From the NCBI GenBank assembly GCA_003134685.1, contig PLCA01000008.1, forward strand, positions 135,185 to 199,184: a stretch of DNA of 64,000 nt, read 5' to 3'. The notes beneath the pieces were generated by a model, which was not told the origin of the DNA, did no database searches, and worked only from the letters and a program-made list of their open reading frames with translations. Origin of the DNA: Gemmatimonadota bacterium. Its GTDB lineage: Bacteria; Gemmatimonadota; Gemmatimonadetes; Gemmatimonadales; Gemmatimonadaceae. Each line of letters opens with the position of its first letter. Position 1 is the first letter of the stretch. This document shows positions 16,178 to 24,211 of this stretch, one piece after another. A program made the position numbers and the translations under genes.

Positions 16178-17650
16178 ATGACCCGTTCCGTCAACCTCCT
16201 ATTGTTCGGCGCGTTCACCCTGCTCCTTGCTGGTTGCGCGGATAACACCGGCCCCACCGCGCCCAGTGCGATGACACCGCTGCGCCCGGGGGTAGCCAAC
16301 CTCCAGAGTTCGGGCGCGCCCGACTTTCAGGCGACGGATCACTTCATCGTCAAGTATTCGGGCTCCAATATGCCGGATGAGGCGAAGAAGCTAATCGCCG
16401 CCGCGGGCGGGAGAATGCACCGCGAGTGGCCCGAAATCGGCTATGGTATCGTCGGAGGCATCGGCGGCGAGGCGGCCGGGCGGTTGCGTGGCGTCGTTGG
16501 GATCACGGGTGTCACGCAGGACGTCGTGCTCCGGTGGATTCCAGTCGTCGACCAATCGCGCCTGCAGACATTGACAGCTCCCACCACTCAGACCGATCAG
16601 CATGGGGCGCAATTCTTCACTCGTTTCCAGTGGTATCTGCGCCAAATAGACGCCGACAAAGCGTGGCTTACAACCGACCAGGGGGCCGGAGAGAAAGTTG
16701 CCATTCTGGACACCGGCACCGACCCGGGGCATCTCGACCTGCGACGCAACGCGTCGAGGGCGGGGAGGATTGATCTCGCGAAAAGCCGGAGCGTTCTGAG
16801 CTCCCCTTCGCCGTGCGGCCCGGCGGACCAGACCACGATCAACGATTTCAACTTCCATGGCACGTTCGTGTCGGCCCTGGTCGCTTCGCAAGGCATCGGC
16901 ATGGGCTCGACGGCGCCCGACGCGAGCCTCATCGCCGTCAAGGTGCTGGATTGCAGTGGCTCCGGCTCCTTCGGCGACGTCATCACGGGAATTGTCTACG
17001 CCACGAACGCCGGCGCGAACGTCATCAACATGAGCCTCGGCGCACTCATCGGGCGGAAGCTGCCCGGTGCGCGTGAGCTGATCGACGCCGTGCAGGATGC
17101 CGTCGATTTCGCTGCGCGCAAGGGCGTCATGGTCGTGGCCGCGGCCGGCAACGACGCCCTCAACTTCGACGACCTGCCCGATGCGCTGGCGCAGGCGGGT
17201 GTCATTAACATTCCGTCGATGCTCAACCACGTGCTGAGCGTCGGCGCGACAGCCCCGATCGGCCAAATGAACTTCGACACGCCCACGAGCTATACGAACT
17301 TCGGAAAGCGCGGAGTGGACGTAATGGCTCCCGGCGGAGATCTCGTACCCGGAGGCCAGATCGAGGATCTGATTTTATCCGCGTGCAGCGAGTTTGTCTG
17401 CGGTGTCACTAACGCCTATGTGCTCGCCGCGGGCACGAGCTTCTCGTCGCCGCTCGCGGCAGGCACCGCCGCTGTGGCCCTTTCACAGGGGCAAAATCCC
17501 GAGAAGTGCATCATCGCTGGCGCGGACCCTATAACGGGCCGCGGCAACGATGAGCTGTTTGGCAGCGGCCGGATCAACGTCCTAGGCGCCGCGCGGTGCA
17601 GGCGACTCGAGAGGGACGAGTCCGACAAGTTCAGCAAATCGCTTCACTAA
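16178..17650 (+). CDS. Subtilisin-like serine peptidase (S8), lipoprotein
   Basis: A 490-residue secreted protease. The signal peptide ends in a lipobox (LLLAGC, Cys 20), so it is probably membrane-anchored. Residues of about 50-125 match an I9-type propeptide (DHFIVKYSGS). The catalytic triad is visible: Asp178 in VAILDTGTDPGH, His227 in FNFHGTFVSALV, Ser421 in GTSFSSPLAAG. The oxyanion Asn is in AAAGND (about 325). A ribosome binding site GGAG precedes the ATG, and a strong terminator follows. The substrate is unknown. Confidence 0.92.
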   Translation: MTRSVNLLLFGAFTLLLAGCADNTGPTAPSAMTPLRPGVANLQSSGAPDFQATDHFIVKYSGSNMPDEAKKLIAAAGGRMHREWPEIGYGIVGGIGGEAAGRLRGVVGITGVTQDVVLRWIPVVDQSRLQTLTAPTTQTDQHGAQFFTRFQWYLRQIDADKAWLTTDQGAGEKVAILDTGTDPGHLDLRRNASRAGRIDLAKSRSVLSSPSPCGPADQTTINDFNFHGTFVSALVASQGIGMGSTAPDASLIAVKVLDCSGSGSFGDVITGIVYATNAGANVINMSLGALIGRKLPGARELIDAVQDAVDFAARKGVMVVAAAGNDALNFDDLPDALAQAGVINIPSMLNHVLSVGATAPIGQMNFDTPTSYTNFGKRGVDVMAPGGDLVPGGQIEDLILSACSEFVCGVTNAYVLAAGTSFSSPLAAGTAAVALSQGQNPEKCIIAGADPITGRGNDELFGSGRINVLGAARCRRLERDESDKFSKSLH

Positions 17651-17675
17651 TCACCTTGCTGTGGAGAAGTGCGAC

Positions 17676-17712
17676 GGCCCGGTCGAGCGCAGTTGCTCGA
17701 CCGGGCCATTTT
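17676..17712 (+). terminator. Rho-independent terminator of the subtilase gene
   Basis: A perfect 13-bp stem, GGCCCGGTCGAGC (17676-17688) with GCTCGACCGGGCC (17695-17707), then ATTTTC. Confidence 0.92.
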
Positions 17713-18395
17713 CGCGCCTACCTTACGAGCCGGCAGCTCCCTGCTTCAGTTCTGTGGATGTTAGTCGCAGCGTCCCGATCCATCGGCCGCAGCCCTAAAC
17801 CCACTGGGCGATCGAAGCCGATCGCCGAGCGAAGGAGCTTCGCCGCTCGGAACAGAAACGCTTGCGCGTTGCCGCGTTAGAGGAGTGATCTTCGGTTCAG
17901 ACTCGACACCAGCTGCGGGCGGTAGGTAGCGTGAAAGAGTTCTCTAGCCGTCAACGCCAGGATAAAGGACTAGGATACTCGGCTGATTCGTTTAGCGCAC
18001 AGTTACGGGTTGCGGCTTGTTACCCGTTTCTTTACCCGTTTCTCCCTGCAAGGTACGGCAGGAATGTCGGAGAATTCCGGCACCGACGCCCGATTCCCCT
18101 ATGAACACCGGCAGAAAGTCGTAGTTCGTTTACTTATGTTCCTGCTCTCGGAACAGGAGCAACTTGTGAGCAACTGGCAACCCGCCCGGATGAACCGTGG
18201 GTCATGCGAGTATGAGGGAGAATGATCAACGGGATAGAGCTAGGGCCGTGAAGCGCTCGGTCCCCCAATCGTGCGGCCGGGTCTGGCGCTACTTTGGCCT
18301 CGAGTGAGAATTGAATCATGAAGCTTCTCTTTATCGCGCGATTGCCGGACGATTCTTATTTGGATACGGCGGCATCTCCGAGACGGACATCGATC
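17713..18395. other. Gene-free stretch containing a tandem 12-mer
   Basis: No supportable gene. TTACCCGTTTCT occurs twice in tandem at 18020-18043 (12-bp period). About 100 bp downstream, GAACACCGGCAGA and TTCGTTTACTTATG loosely resemble the right arm of unit D. It may be an eroded cassette end without a tRNA fragment. Confidence 0.4.
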
Positions 18396-19205
18396 ATGCT
18401 GATTGCTCGCGTTTTCGCGCTCTCCCTCGCTGCTTTCGCCGTCGCTCGCGGTCAGGGCAATGGTCTTGGCTCCATTCGCGGAACCGCGGTCGATCCCACC
18501 GGAAGCATCATCCCCGACGTGGAAATCACGATCGTTGATTTGAACCGCACGACTCTGACGACGCATAACGGGTGGTTCGTTTTAGACTCAATCCCCAGCG
18601 GCCTTCATCAAGTCCGTGCGCGCCGAGCCGGATTCGAGTTCATCGCATTGAGCCTTCAGGTTCCCGTCAACGACGTTACGTATGCCGACTTCGTGATGAA
18701 GCCGCTCGTCGCGGAGCTTGCGCCTGTTACAGTTCGCGCAATTGCCCCGGACACGCGAGGCGCTCCACCCGAATTTACTGAGCGGATGGCGAACGCCCAG
18801 GGCACCTATTTCACGGCGGCAGACATTGAGAAGGTGCACCCGCACCGGGTTTCGGACATGCTTCGCCGAGTACCTGGCCTGTTAATCCTTCCGAACGGAG
18901 AGATTTTCAGTGGCCGGGGAGTTGTAACCATCAATACGAAATCGTGCGCTCACGGAATGCCGGTCTACGTGGACAGAGTATTGATGGGCGGCGGAAGCGA
19001 GGGCGATCCCGCCAGCATCAACGACGACGCGCTTCATCGCGCGCCGGAATGGCTGAGTCCAACAGCCGCGTCACGCTCCGTGATTGACGGCATCAAGCCT
19101 CAGGACATTGCTGGAATCGAGGTGTACAAAGGGCCAGCGACGGCACCGGCCACGCTTTCCGGTACGACGTCTTCGTGCGGAGAGATCCTGATCTGGACCA
19201 GGTAG
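18396..19205 (+). CDS. Carboxypeptidase-regulatory/TonB-plug-like protein
   Basis: About 269 residues from the ATG at 18396, which places a signal peptide (MLIARVFALSLAAFAVARG) at the N-terminus; an ATG at 18318 would add 26 residues. Residues of about 25-105 form a carboxypeptidase-regulatory (CarboxypepD_reg) beta-sandwich (GSIRGTAVDPTGSIIPDVEI). A TonB-receptor plug-like stretch follows (VSDMLRRVPGLLILPNGEI ... DIAGIEVYKGPA). The barrel that normally follows a plug is absent: the protein ends just after GEILIWTR. It is therefore a plug-only protein, as seen in several phyla with many SusC-like receptors. It may be a scaffold or a truncated receptor. Confidence 0.75.
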   Translation: MLIARVFALSLAAFAVARGQGNGLGSIRGTAVDPTGSIIPDVEITIVDLNRTTLTTHNGWFVLDSIPSGLHQVRARRAGFEFIALSLQVPVNDVTYADFVMKPLVAELAPVTVRAIAPDTRGAPPEFTERMANAQGTYFTAADIEKVHPHRVSDMLRRVPGLLILPNGEIFSGRGVVTINTKSCAHGMPVYVDRVLMGGGSEGDPASINDDALHRAPEWLSPTAASRSVIDGIKPQDIAGIEVYKGPATAPATLSGTTSSCGEILIWTR

Positions 19206-19305
19206 GATTAGGCTTGTGCGAAGGCTGAGACAAGACCCTGAGCACAAAAAAAGAAACGGATCGAAGTTCTTGCCTGGATTCCGCTACCTTGATCGCTTCG
19301 GGCTT

Positions 19306-20118
19306 ATGAAAGAAATTCAGATTTCGGCAACACCGCTGTTGTTACTCTTCCTCGCTCTGCCCGCGTGCGAAGGAAATTCGGTGACGGCCCTAGCCAAGCT
19401 GGCCCCAGTCCCGGCGAACACGAGAGTGGCCGAGGGCGAGAACTGCCTTTACAACGTTTTCGCGGACGATCTCGTCTGTTGGGGAGTGATTGGCGATTGG
19501 GGGGACCAGTTGGGAGTTCCGTTCTCTTCAGGCGAAGTTTCCGCCGACGACCCGGCCACATGGAGCAACACGCAGGGCTGGTCCGACGCAGACGGATATG
19601 TGTCAAATGGCGCCCTGGATTACCCATGGAATGGTAAACCCCCGAGCGCGTTTGAACCCCACTGGTGGGGTTACCGCGATCAAACCTGGTACCTCGATTT
19701 TGGATCCGTTCAGACCTACGACGACTTTGTCCTGATCGGCTCGGCCCCCAAACCGAGGCCCTTACTGCCTGAGCAACAGCCGCAACATCTTTGGAAGAAC
19801 TCGGCAGTGGCGGCTCCCCCAGCTCTGTTCGCGGGCATCACGCTAACGGCCGATCAGGCTAGCCGCGTGAAGCAGTTCGAGCAAGAGTTTGGGTGGGGTG
19901 TCGTCGCGCAGAACAATCGGGCGAGGCAACTCGGCTTGAGCGTGCTGGATTCCACAAATAGGCGGGCCATACAACTAGCCCACGCGCAAATGTTCTCTAA
20001 TCTCCGGTCCGTGATTACGCCGCCTCAGAGAGTGATATTCGCCAAGAACCAGTCTGCGCGGAGAGCTTACATCGAGCAGCGAAAAGCCGAGCTCGCGATG
20101 CGGCGTCAGCAGCGTTGA
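19306..20118 (+). CDS. Putative lipoprotein of unknown function
   Basis: About 270 residues from the ATG at 19306, with a lipoprotein signal (ATPLLLLFLALPACEGN; Cys at about 21). The N-terminal half is rich in Trp, Gly and Asp (CWGVIGDWGDQLG, HWWGYRDQTWYLDFG), like a surface domain. The C-terminal third is helical and charged (LTADQASRVKQFEQEFG ... QSARRAYIEQRKAELAMRR). It resembles the LTxxQ-type helices of Spy-like proteins, though only weakly. It follows the plug-like gene by about 100 bp on the same strand. No function is assigned. Confidence 0.6.
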   Translation: MKEIQISATPLLLLFLALPACEGNSVTALAKLAPVPANTRVAEGENCLYNVFADDLVCWGVIGDWGDQLGVPFSSGEVSADDPATWSNTQGWSDADGYVSNGALDYPWNGKPPSAFEPHWWGYRDQTWYLDFGSVQTYDDFVLIGSAPKPRPLLPEQQPQHLWKNSAVAAPPALFAGITLTADQASRVKQFEQEFGWGVVAQNNRARQLGLSVLDSTNRRAIQLAHAQMFSNLRSVITPPQRVIFAKNQSARRAYIEQRKAELAMRRQQR

Positions 20119-20444
20119 ACGCGTCTCTCGGTGATACGAGACCGATGTGCGTTAGAGTCACTTTCTCCCGTGTCACCGAACCTTACGCTTGATGGGCGTG
20201 CTCGTCCCAACGCGCCCGCGAAAAGCGAGTGGGCTAAGCTCGTTAGAATGGCGATCTAACTCGGTTTAACGAGTTCTGGCGGCCTCACAGCGCTCGATTG
20301 CTCTCGCTTCGTGCTGTCGATCGTGACTCAGACTAAGCACGTAGTACAATTACTAGTTAGGCTGATGATGCACGCCGCGAGACATATATACGCGGACTGG
20401 ATGACTAACGCCGGATTTTTCAAACGCTAGCAAAGCTGCCTAAC
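20119..20444. other. Intergenic gap between convergent genes
   Basis: No gene seen. It contains a short AT-richer segment with a weak AACTCG/CGAGTT hairpin near 20260 and no clear terminator. Confidence 0.5.
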
Positions 20445-21569
20445 CTAGGGCGACTCGACCGTTACGTTGAGCCTGTGCGTCGCTGGCGCCCGCGGGGAGG
20501 CGAGAATCGTGCGCACCTCGCTCCGCACCATGACGCTTCGCGGCTTAGTCGAAACGAACGGCAGCAACGACAAGAGGGCAAATGCACCGGCGGCTACGCA
20601 TGCTGTTGCAACTCCCGCAGACCAGGACGAGCGGCGAGCGCGGTCGGCCCCGAGAATGCGTCCCGCGCGCTGAATGATCGGCGAGTGTTCCGAGGCGAAG
20701 GTCGCTACGTGTCGTGATGCCGGATCAAACGCGTTGGCGAATGCGGCAAGCGCACGCACATGCGCCATGGCGTTTCCCACCCGCCGGATCGCAATGTCAT
20801 CACAAATGAATTCAGCGTCGCGCCGGAACCGATGTGCGACCATGCCGATCAGCGGCACGACCACCATCACAGAAGCGAGCGTCTGCGCGAGAGCAATCCA
20901 CGCAGGGTCACGGCGGTCGAGATGCGCCACTTCATGCGCGATGATGCTGCGTCGCTCCGCCCGCGCGAGTCTCTCGAACGCACCGGCCGCGACGCAGACC
21001 TCCGCCCGGCCCAAAGCGGCCGCGCTTCCGACTGCTTCAGACATCGTGACACGCACCGGCCGCCCGGTGCGCGTGAGCACGGCCTCGTTGGCGACGCCGA
21101 GCAGCGATGAACTCGTGGCTCGTCGCGCCCGAAGCAGATCGCTGAATCGTCGCCGTCGCCGGACCAGCCGTGCGCCAGTCAGCGCTGCCGGGATCAGCAT
21201 CCCGAGTGTGAGGACATAGCGGATCGGGCGCGAGAGTGGCTCAAGAATCCGCGAAGAGGCCGTCTCCGTCGAGCCGCCGGTGAGCTGCAGTGTCGCCGTC
21301 ACCGGTGGCAGAGCGGACGGCAGGAGCTCGCGCATGACGGACGGGAGATGCACGACGCCTGTACTGCCGCGACCGGGAAGCGTCGCGACCGCGGCCGCAA
21401 TACATGACGATGCCAAGGGCGCAATCAGTGCGCCTTTCCACAGGTAATCGCGAAACCGCGGTTCGCGGATCACCCATCGGCCCGCGGCGAGCGCAATGGC
21501 ACAGGCGATGGTTGCGTGCACGAACCAGGTGAGCAACCAGTCGATCGCGCTCGCGATGAGATCGGTCAC
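20445..21569 (-). CDS. BlaR1/MecR1-type M56 metallopeptidase without sensor domain
   Basis: A 374-residue inner-membrane protein. Membrane helices lie near residues 10-30, 45-65, 118-135 and 225-245. The zinc protease motif HEVAH is at 212-216 (RSIIAHEVAHLDRRD), as in M56 antirepressor proteases that cleave BlaI/MecI repressors. A further hydrophobic segment lies near 325-345. The extracytoplasmic penicillin-binding domain of staphylococcal BlaR1 (about 600 aa) is absent, so the signal is not predictable. It overlaps the preceding blaI-like gene by 4 bp (ATGA), the classical two-gene regulatory operon. Confidence 0.9.
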   Translation of the reverse strand: MTDLIASAIDWLLTWFVHATIACAIALAAGRWVIREPRFRDYLWKGALIAPLASSCIAAAVATLPGRGSTGVVHLPSVMRELLPSALPPVTATLQLTGGSTETASSRILEPLSRPIRYVLTLGMLIPAALTGARLVRRRRRFSDLLRARRATSSSLLGVANEAVLTRTGRPVRVTMSEAVGSAAALGRAEVCVAAGAFERLARAERRSIIAHEVAHLDRRDPAWIALAQTLASVMVVVPLIGMVAHRFRRDAEFICDDIAIRRVGNAMAHVRALAAFANAFDPASRHVATFASEHSPIIQRAGRILGADRARRSSWSAGVATACVAAGAFALLSLLPFVSTKPRSVMVRSEVRTILASPRAPATHRLNVTVESP

Positions 21570-21958
21570 GAGCGCCTCCGAAGGTCGCGTTCCGCTTTAC
21601 GCAGCAGCAGCCGGAGCCGTGCGACATCGCCGGGGCGCACGTCCTGGCGGTCCACGGCGTGCGGCACCGCCGGCTGTTCGGACGATTCGAACATGGCCCC
21701 CAGCATGGCCGCCATCCGGGAGATGAGAACGGTGCGACGGCGCACGGTGGCGGTGAAGACGCTCTCATTGCCCTCGGTCCGGTGCCGGACGAGACCCCGC
21801 TGCTCGAGCCGGGAGAGCAGCGTCGCGACGGTCTTGCGTGAGACGGCCATGCGCCGTCCGAGCACATGGTGAATGTCCGCGACTGTGGCGTCGCGCCGCT
21901 CCCAGAGGACGCCGAGAATCGCCAGGTGCAGATCGGTGAGCTCGTGATAATCCGACAT
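21566..21958 (-). CDS. BlaI/MecI/CopY-family transcriptional repressor
   Basis: 130 residues from the ATG at 21958; the frame stays open upstream but only as non-homologous sequence. The winged helix covers about residues 1-75 (LTDLHLAILGVLWERRDATV, then RKTVATLLSRLEQRGLVRH). The C-terminal dimerisation part contains LISRMAAMLGAMFESSE. It is expected to repress its own operon and the divergent metallopeptidase through the palindrome at 22017-22055. It should be inactivated by the co-encoded M56 protease. Confidence 0.93.
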   Translation of the reverse strand: MSDYHELTDLHLAILGVLWERRDATVADIHHVLGRRMAVSRKTVATLLSRLEQRGLVRHRTEGNESVFTATVRRRTVLISRMAAMLGAMFESSEQPAVPHAVDRQDVRPGDVARLRLLLRKAERDLRRRS

Positions 21959-21999
21959 GCCGAAAGATACTTGCAGGGGGCAGCCACCCGCATCGGCCC

Positions 22000-22055
22000 T
22001 TGACAGTACACGGACGTCCAACGACTGTTGGAGTGTAAAGCCAACAGTCGTTGGA
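22000..22055. promoter_or_regulatory. Probable BlaI-type operator in the divergent promoter region
   Basis: TCCAACGACTGTTGG (22017-22031) is followed by AGTGTAAAG and its exact reverse complement CCAACAGTCGTTGGA (22041-22055). Each 15-mer is itself a near-dyad (CCAAC...GTTGG), so two repressor dimers could bind. A TTGACA at 22000-22005 could be the -35 box of the rightward gene. The site lies between the blaI-like start (21958) and the metallopeptidase start (22096). Confidence 0.7.
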
Positions 22056-22095
22056 TACCATTCAACTTCACAACGCCTACCCCGCGAAGTCACGT

Positions 22096-23691
22096 ATGCG
22101 ACAGCGCCTCTTCTGGTTCGCCCCGTTAGCCATTGGTTTGTTGATCCAGCCGCGCCTGCAGGGACAGGCCCGGCCCCAGGAGCCCGTGCGCGATTTGCGC
22201 ATCGATCCGATGCTGCTGGTGTCGGTAAAGGAGTACCGCAACATCCTCGAGACCATCGGCCCGCAGATCTACCCGGGCTGGAAATGGAACACGATCCCTC
22301 TGCTGCTCTACCGTCCGAACGTGCAGGACGTGCTCCTGAACGCGCCACATCGTCCGCCTGGCTTCGCAAACTTCACAGGCCGCACGGTGCTTCCCGACAA
22401 GATCGTTTACGCCCGCAATGATTCTACGGAAAGGAATACCGACGGCCAGAACACCAGCTTGACTCTGGACAGCATGCAGGTGCTCGTCGTGGCAGATGAG
22501 TATTCCCGCGAGCGCGCGGACATCGAAAACCGTGCGAAACTGGGTACCATGGCGGAGTTCCTCAAGAACTGGGGCTTTATCCAATCGGCCTATGATGAGG
22601 TGGAGATCATCCTCCACGAAGCATTTCACGTGCACCAAGGCCGCCTTGCGCCGGGCAAGTACGCCAACGAGGCAGCGGTTGCCCACTATCCCGTTATGGA
22701 CGCCAGCAACAATGCACTGGTCGCGCTCGAGACGCGGATTCTGCGTGATGCGGTCTTGGCGAAGGATGCGGCCCAACGGCGGGCGCGCATCGAACAATAC
22801 CTGGCAGTGCGCACGCTGCGGCGTGCCGCTCTCGATACGGCGTCAGTGTCATACGAGAACCTGAACGAGTTCACGGAAGGCACAGCGGTGTACGTCGAGT
22901 ATCGGTTCGAAGAGTTGGGCGAGCGGGTGACACCGGTTCCCGAGATGTACCTCCGCCCCGGCTTCACCGGCTATCGGGACGGCGTGCTGCGACGCCTACT
23001 GGAAACGCAGATGAACGATATGGTGAAGGTCGCATCATTCAGTGATGATCGCTTCGGCAACAAGTTCGGCGGAGGTCCGTTGCGTTGGCGCCTATACAGT
23101 TCCGGCGCTGCGCAAGCGCTGCTGCTCGACGGCGTCGCGCCCGATTGGAAGCAGCGGATCTTCGCTCCAGGCGTGTACCTCACCGATTTGCTGGCCGCGG
23201 CGATTCCGCTCTCAACCGACCAACGCGCCCGGCTTGTTGCTCAGTCGAAAGTCGAATACGGATACGACAGCATCTTCGTAAACCGCCAAGCCCTCGAAGC
23301 GGAGGGGCGGCGTCTCATCCAGCAGCGAGTCGACCAAATCGTCAACACGTCTCAGACCCTCGTCACCATAAGCTATGGCGGAGCCGGCGACATAAGGGGA
23401 ATGGGATACACGCCGTTCGGCGTGACGGCTGTCAACGATCACACGGCGATTTACGATCTTGTACCTATTACCGTGGCGTTTGCGAAACCCGTGATACTCC
23501 GCATGAAATCCGTAATTCCGCTGCTCATCGATCGAGAAGCCAAGACGGTGACGTTTGCGGTCGCCAGCGCGCCGGCGCTGTTCGACGGAAAGGGAGCGTC
23601 GGGAGTGGACATCCCTGAGCTGAGCCTCAGCGGCTCGGCCGGGACCAAGATTTCCGTCGCGGGCAGCAAAGTGCGGATCGATCTTTTTTAG
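22096..23691 (+). CDS. Secreted HExxH zinc metallopeptidase-like protein
   Basis: 531 residues from the ATG at 22096, starting with a signal peptide (LFWFAPLAIGLLIQPRLQGQA). HEAFH at residues 174-178 (IILHEAFHVHQGRL) is a zinc-binding HExxH motif, and FTEGTAVYVEYRFEEL (Glu at about 261) is a plausible third ligand. I do not recognise the family. It is transcribed divergently from the blaI/blaR1-like pair across a palindromic operator, so it is probably the regulated target. Confidence 0.7.
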   Translation: MRQRLFWFAPLAIGLLIQPRLQGQARPQEPVRDLRIDPMLLVSVKEYRNILETIGPQIYPGWKWNTIPLLLYRPNVQDVLLNAPHRPPGFANFTGRTVLPDKIVYARNDSTERNTDGQNTSLTLDSMQVLVVADEYSRERADIENRAKLGTMAEFLKNWGFIQSAYDEVEIILHEAFHVHQGRLAPGKYANEAAVAHYPVMDASNNALVALETRILRDAVLAKDAAQRRARIEQYLAVRTLRRAALDTASVSYENLNEFTEGTAVYVEYRFEELGERVTPVPEMYLRPGFTGYRDGVLRRLLETQMNDMVKVASFSDDRFGNKFGGGPLRWRLYSSGAAQALLLDGVAPDWKQRIFAPGVYLTDLLAAAIPLSTDQRARLVAQSKVEYGYDSIFVNRQALEAEGRRLIQQRVDQIVNTSQTLVTISYGGAGDIRGMGYTPFGVTAVNDHTAIYDLVPITVAFAKPVILRMKSVIPLLIDREAKTVTFAVASAPALFDGKGASGVDIPELSLSGSAGTKISVAGSKVRIDLF

Positions 23692-23941
23692 CAAGAAGTC
23701 GCGTATGAAAACAATGATGATTGCTCCGATCGTGCTGACGCTGGGCTGCGCACAAGCGCCGGCTGCCGGCCCCGACAGACGGCGCTCCACAACCACGCGC
23801 ACTGCGTTCCCGAACTGCTGTCGATTCAGCTGTCGATTGACTCCGACATTATCCGGCATCGCGAAGGGTGAACAACGGCAGATCACGCCATTCGTCAACG
23901 ATTTACAGGTTTCTTGCCGGACTTCTTACTCCCCCTCGTTC
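23692..23941. repeat. Right-end arm of unit D
   Basis: TGTCGATT at 23819-23826 and 23831-23838 (12-bp period). About 80 bp of this arm are similar to 28191-28280: TGTCGATTGACTCCG, ACGGCAGATCACGC and CGTCAACGA are shared. No gene is supported here. Confidence 0.75.
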
Positions 23942-23985
23942 CCTGATAAGCGTGAGGTCGGTAGTTCAACTCTACCCAGGCCCAT
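23942..23985 (+). repeat. tRNA-Ile 3' fragment, copy 4 (att-like)
   Basis: 44 bp identical to 8212-8255. It is the most distal copy, so under sequential insertion it should be the oldest displaced tRNA 3' end. Confidence 0.92.
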
Positions 23986-24001
23986 GAATCAGAATTAATT
24001 G

Positions 24002-24035
24002 CCCCGCTTGAGGATATCTCCTTGAGCGGGGTTTC
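24002..24035 (+). terminator. Terminator at left end of unit E
   Basis: CCCCGCTTGAGGA (24002-24014) pairs with TCCTTGAGCGGGG (24019-24031) along 13 bp including two G-U pairs, TATC loop, then TTTCT. It starts 17 nt after the tRNA fragment. Confidence 0.8.
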
Positions 24036-24211
24036 TGCATCCCGTCCAAATCGGGTCTGCTGTCGGTTCCTGCTGTCGGTTGGCCTATCCTGAACCTACG
24101 GCACGCCTCTGAACACGACTGGAGTCCATGGGAACCTCGCGGACCGTAGCACAGTCTCTTTGCGCTCAGCGTCGGTCTGTGGCTCGGGTCGGTTACTAGC
24201 GGACCCGACAT

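Larger units (their letters stand above)
15886..23985. mobile_element. Unit D: tRNA-bounded segment (8.1 kb)
   Basis: Bounded by tRNA fragments at 15841-15885 and 23942-23985. The right end carries TGTCGATT twice (23819, 23831; 12-bp period). No clear left repeat pair is seen near 15960. A tandem 12-mer at 18020-18043 may mark an internal old junction, so this unit may be composite. Cargo: subtilase, TonB-plug-like protein, lipoprotein, BlaR1/BlaI and a metallopeptidase. No recombinase. Confidence 0.55.

Noticed and set aside
16391..17266. 291-codon minus-strand frame inside the subtilase gene
   Set aside because: Arg/Asp-rich shadow of a well-supported S8 protease gene.
12640..23985. The four tRNA-Ile 3' copies as additional tRNA genes
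   Set aside because: All lack the acceptor 5' strand, D-arm and half of the anticodon stem, so none can fold as a tRNA.
8256..23985. Classical integron cassette array
   Set aside because: No IntI is visible and the boundary repeats are tRNA fragments with terminators, not attC sites with R and L boxes; the analogy is functional only.
23705..23998. 97-codon plus-strand frame after the metallopeptidase
   Set aside because: It runs through the cassette right arm and the tRNA fragment, so it is fortuitous.
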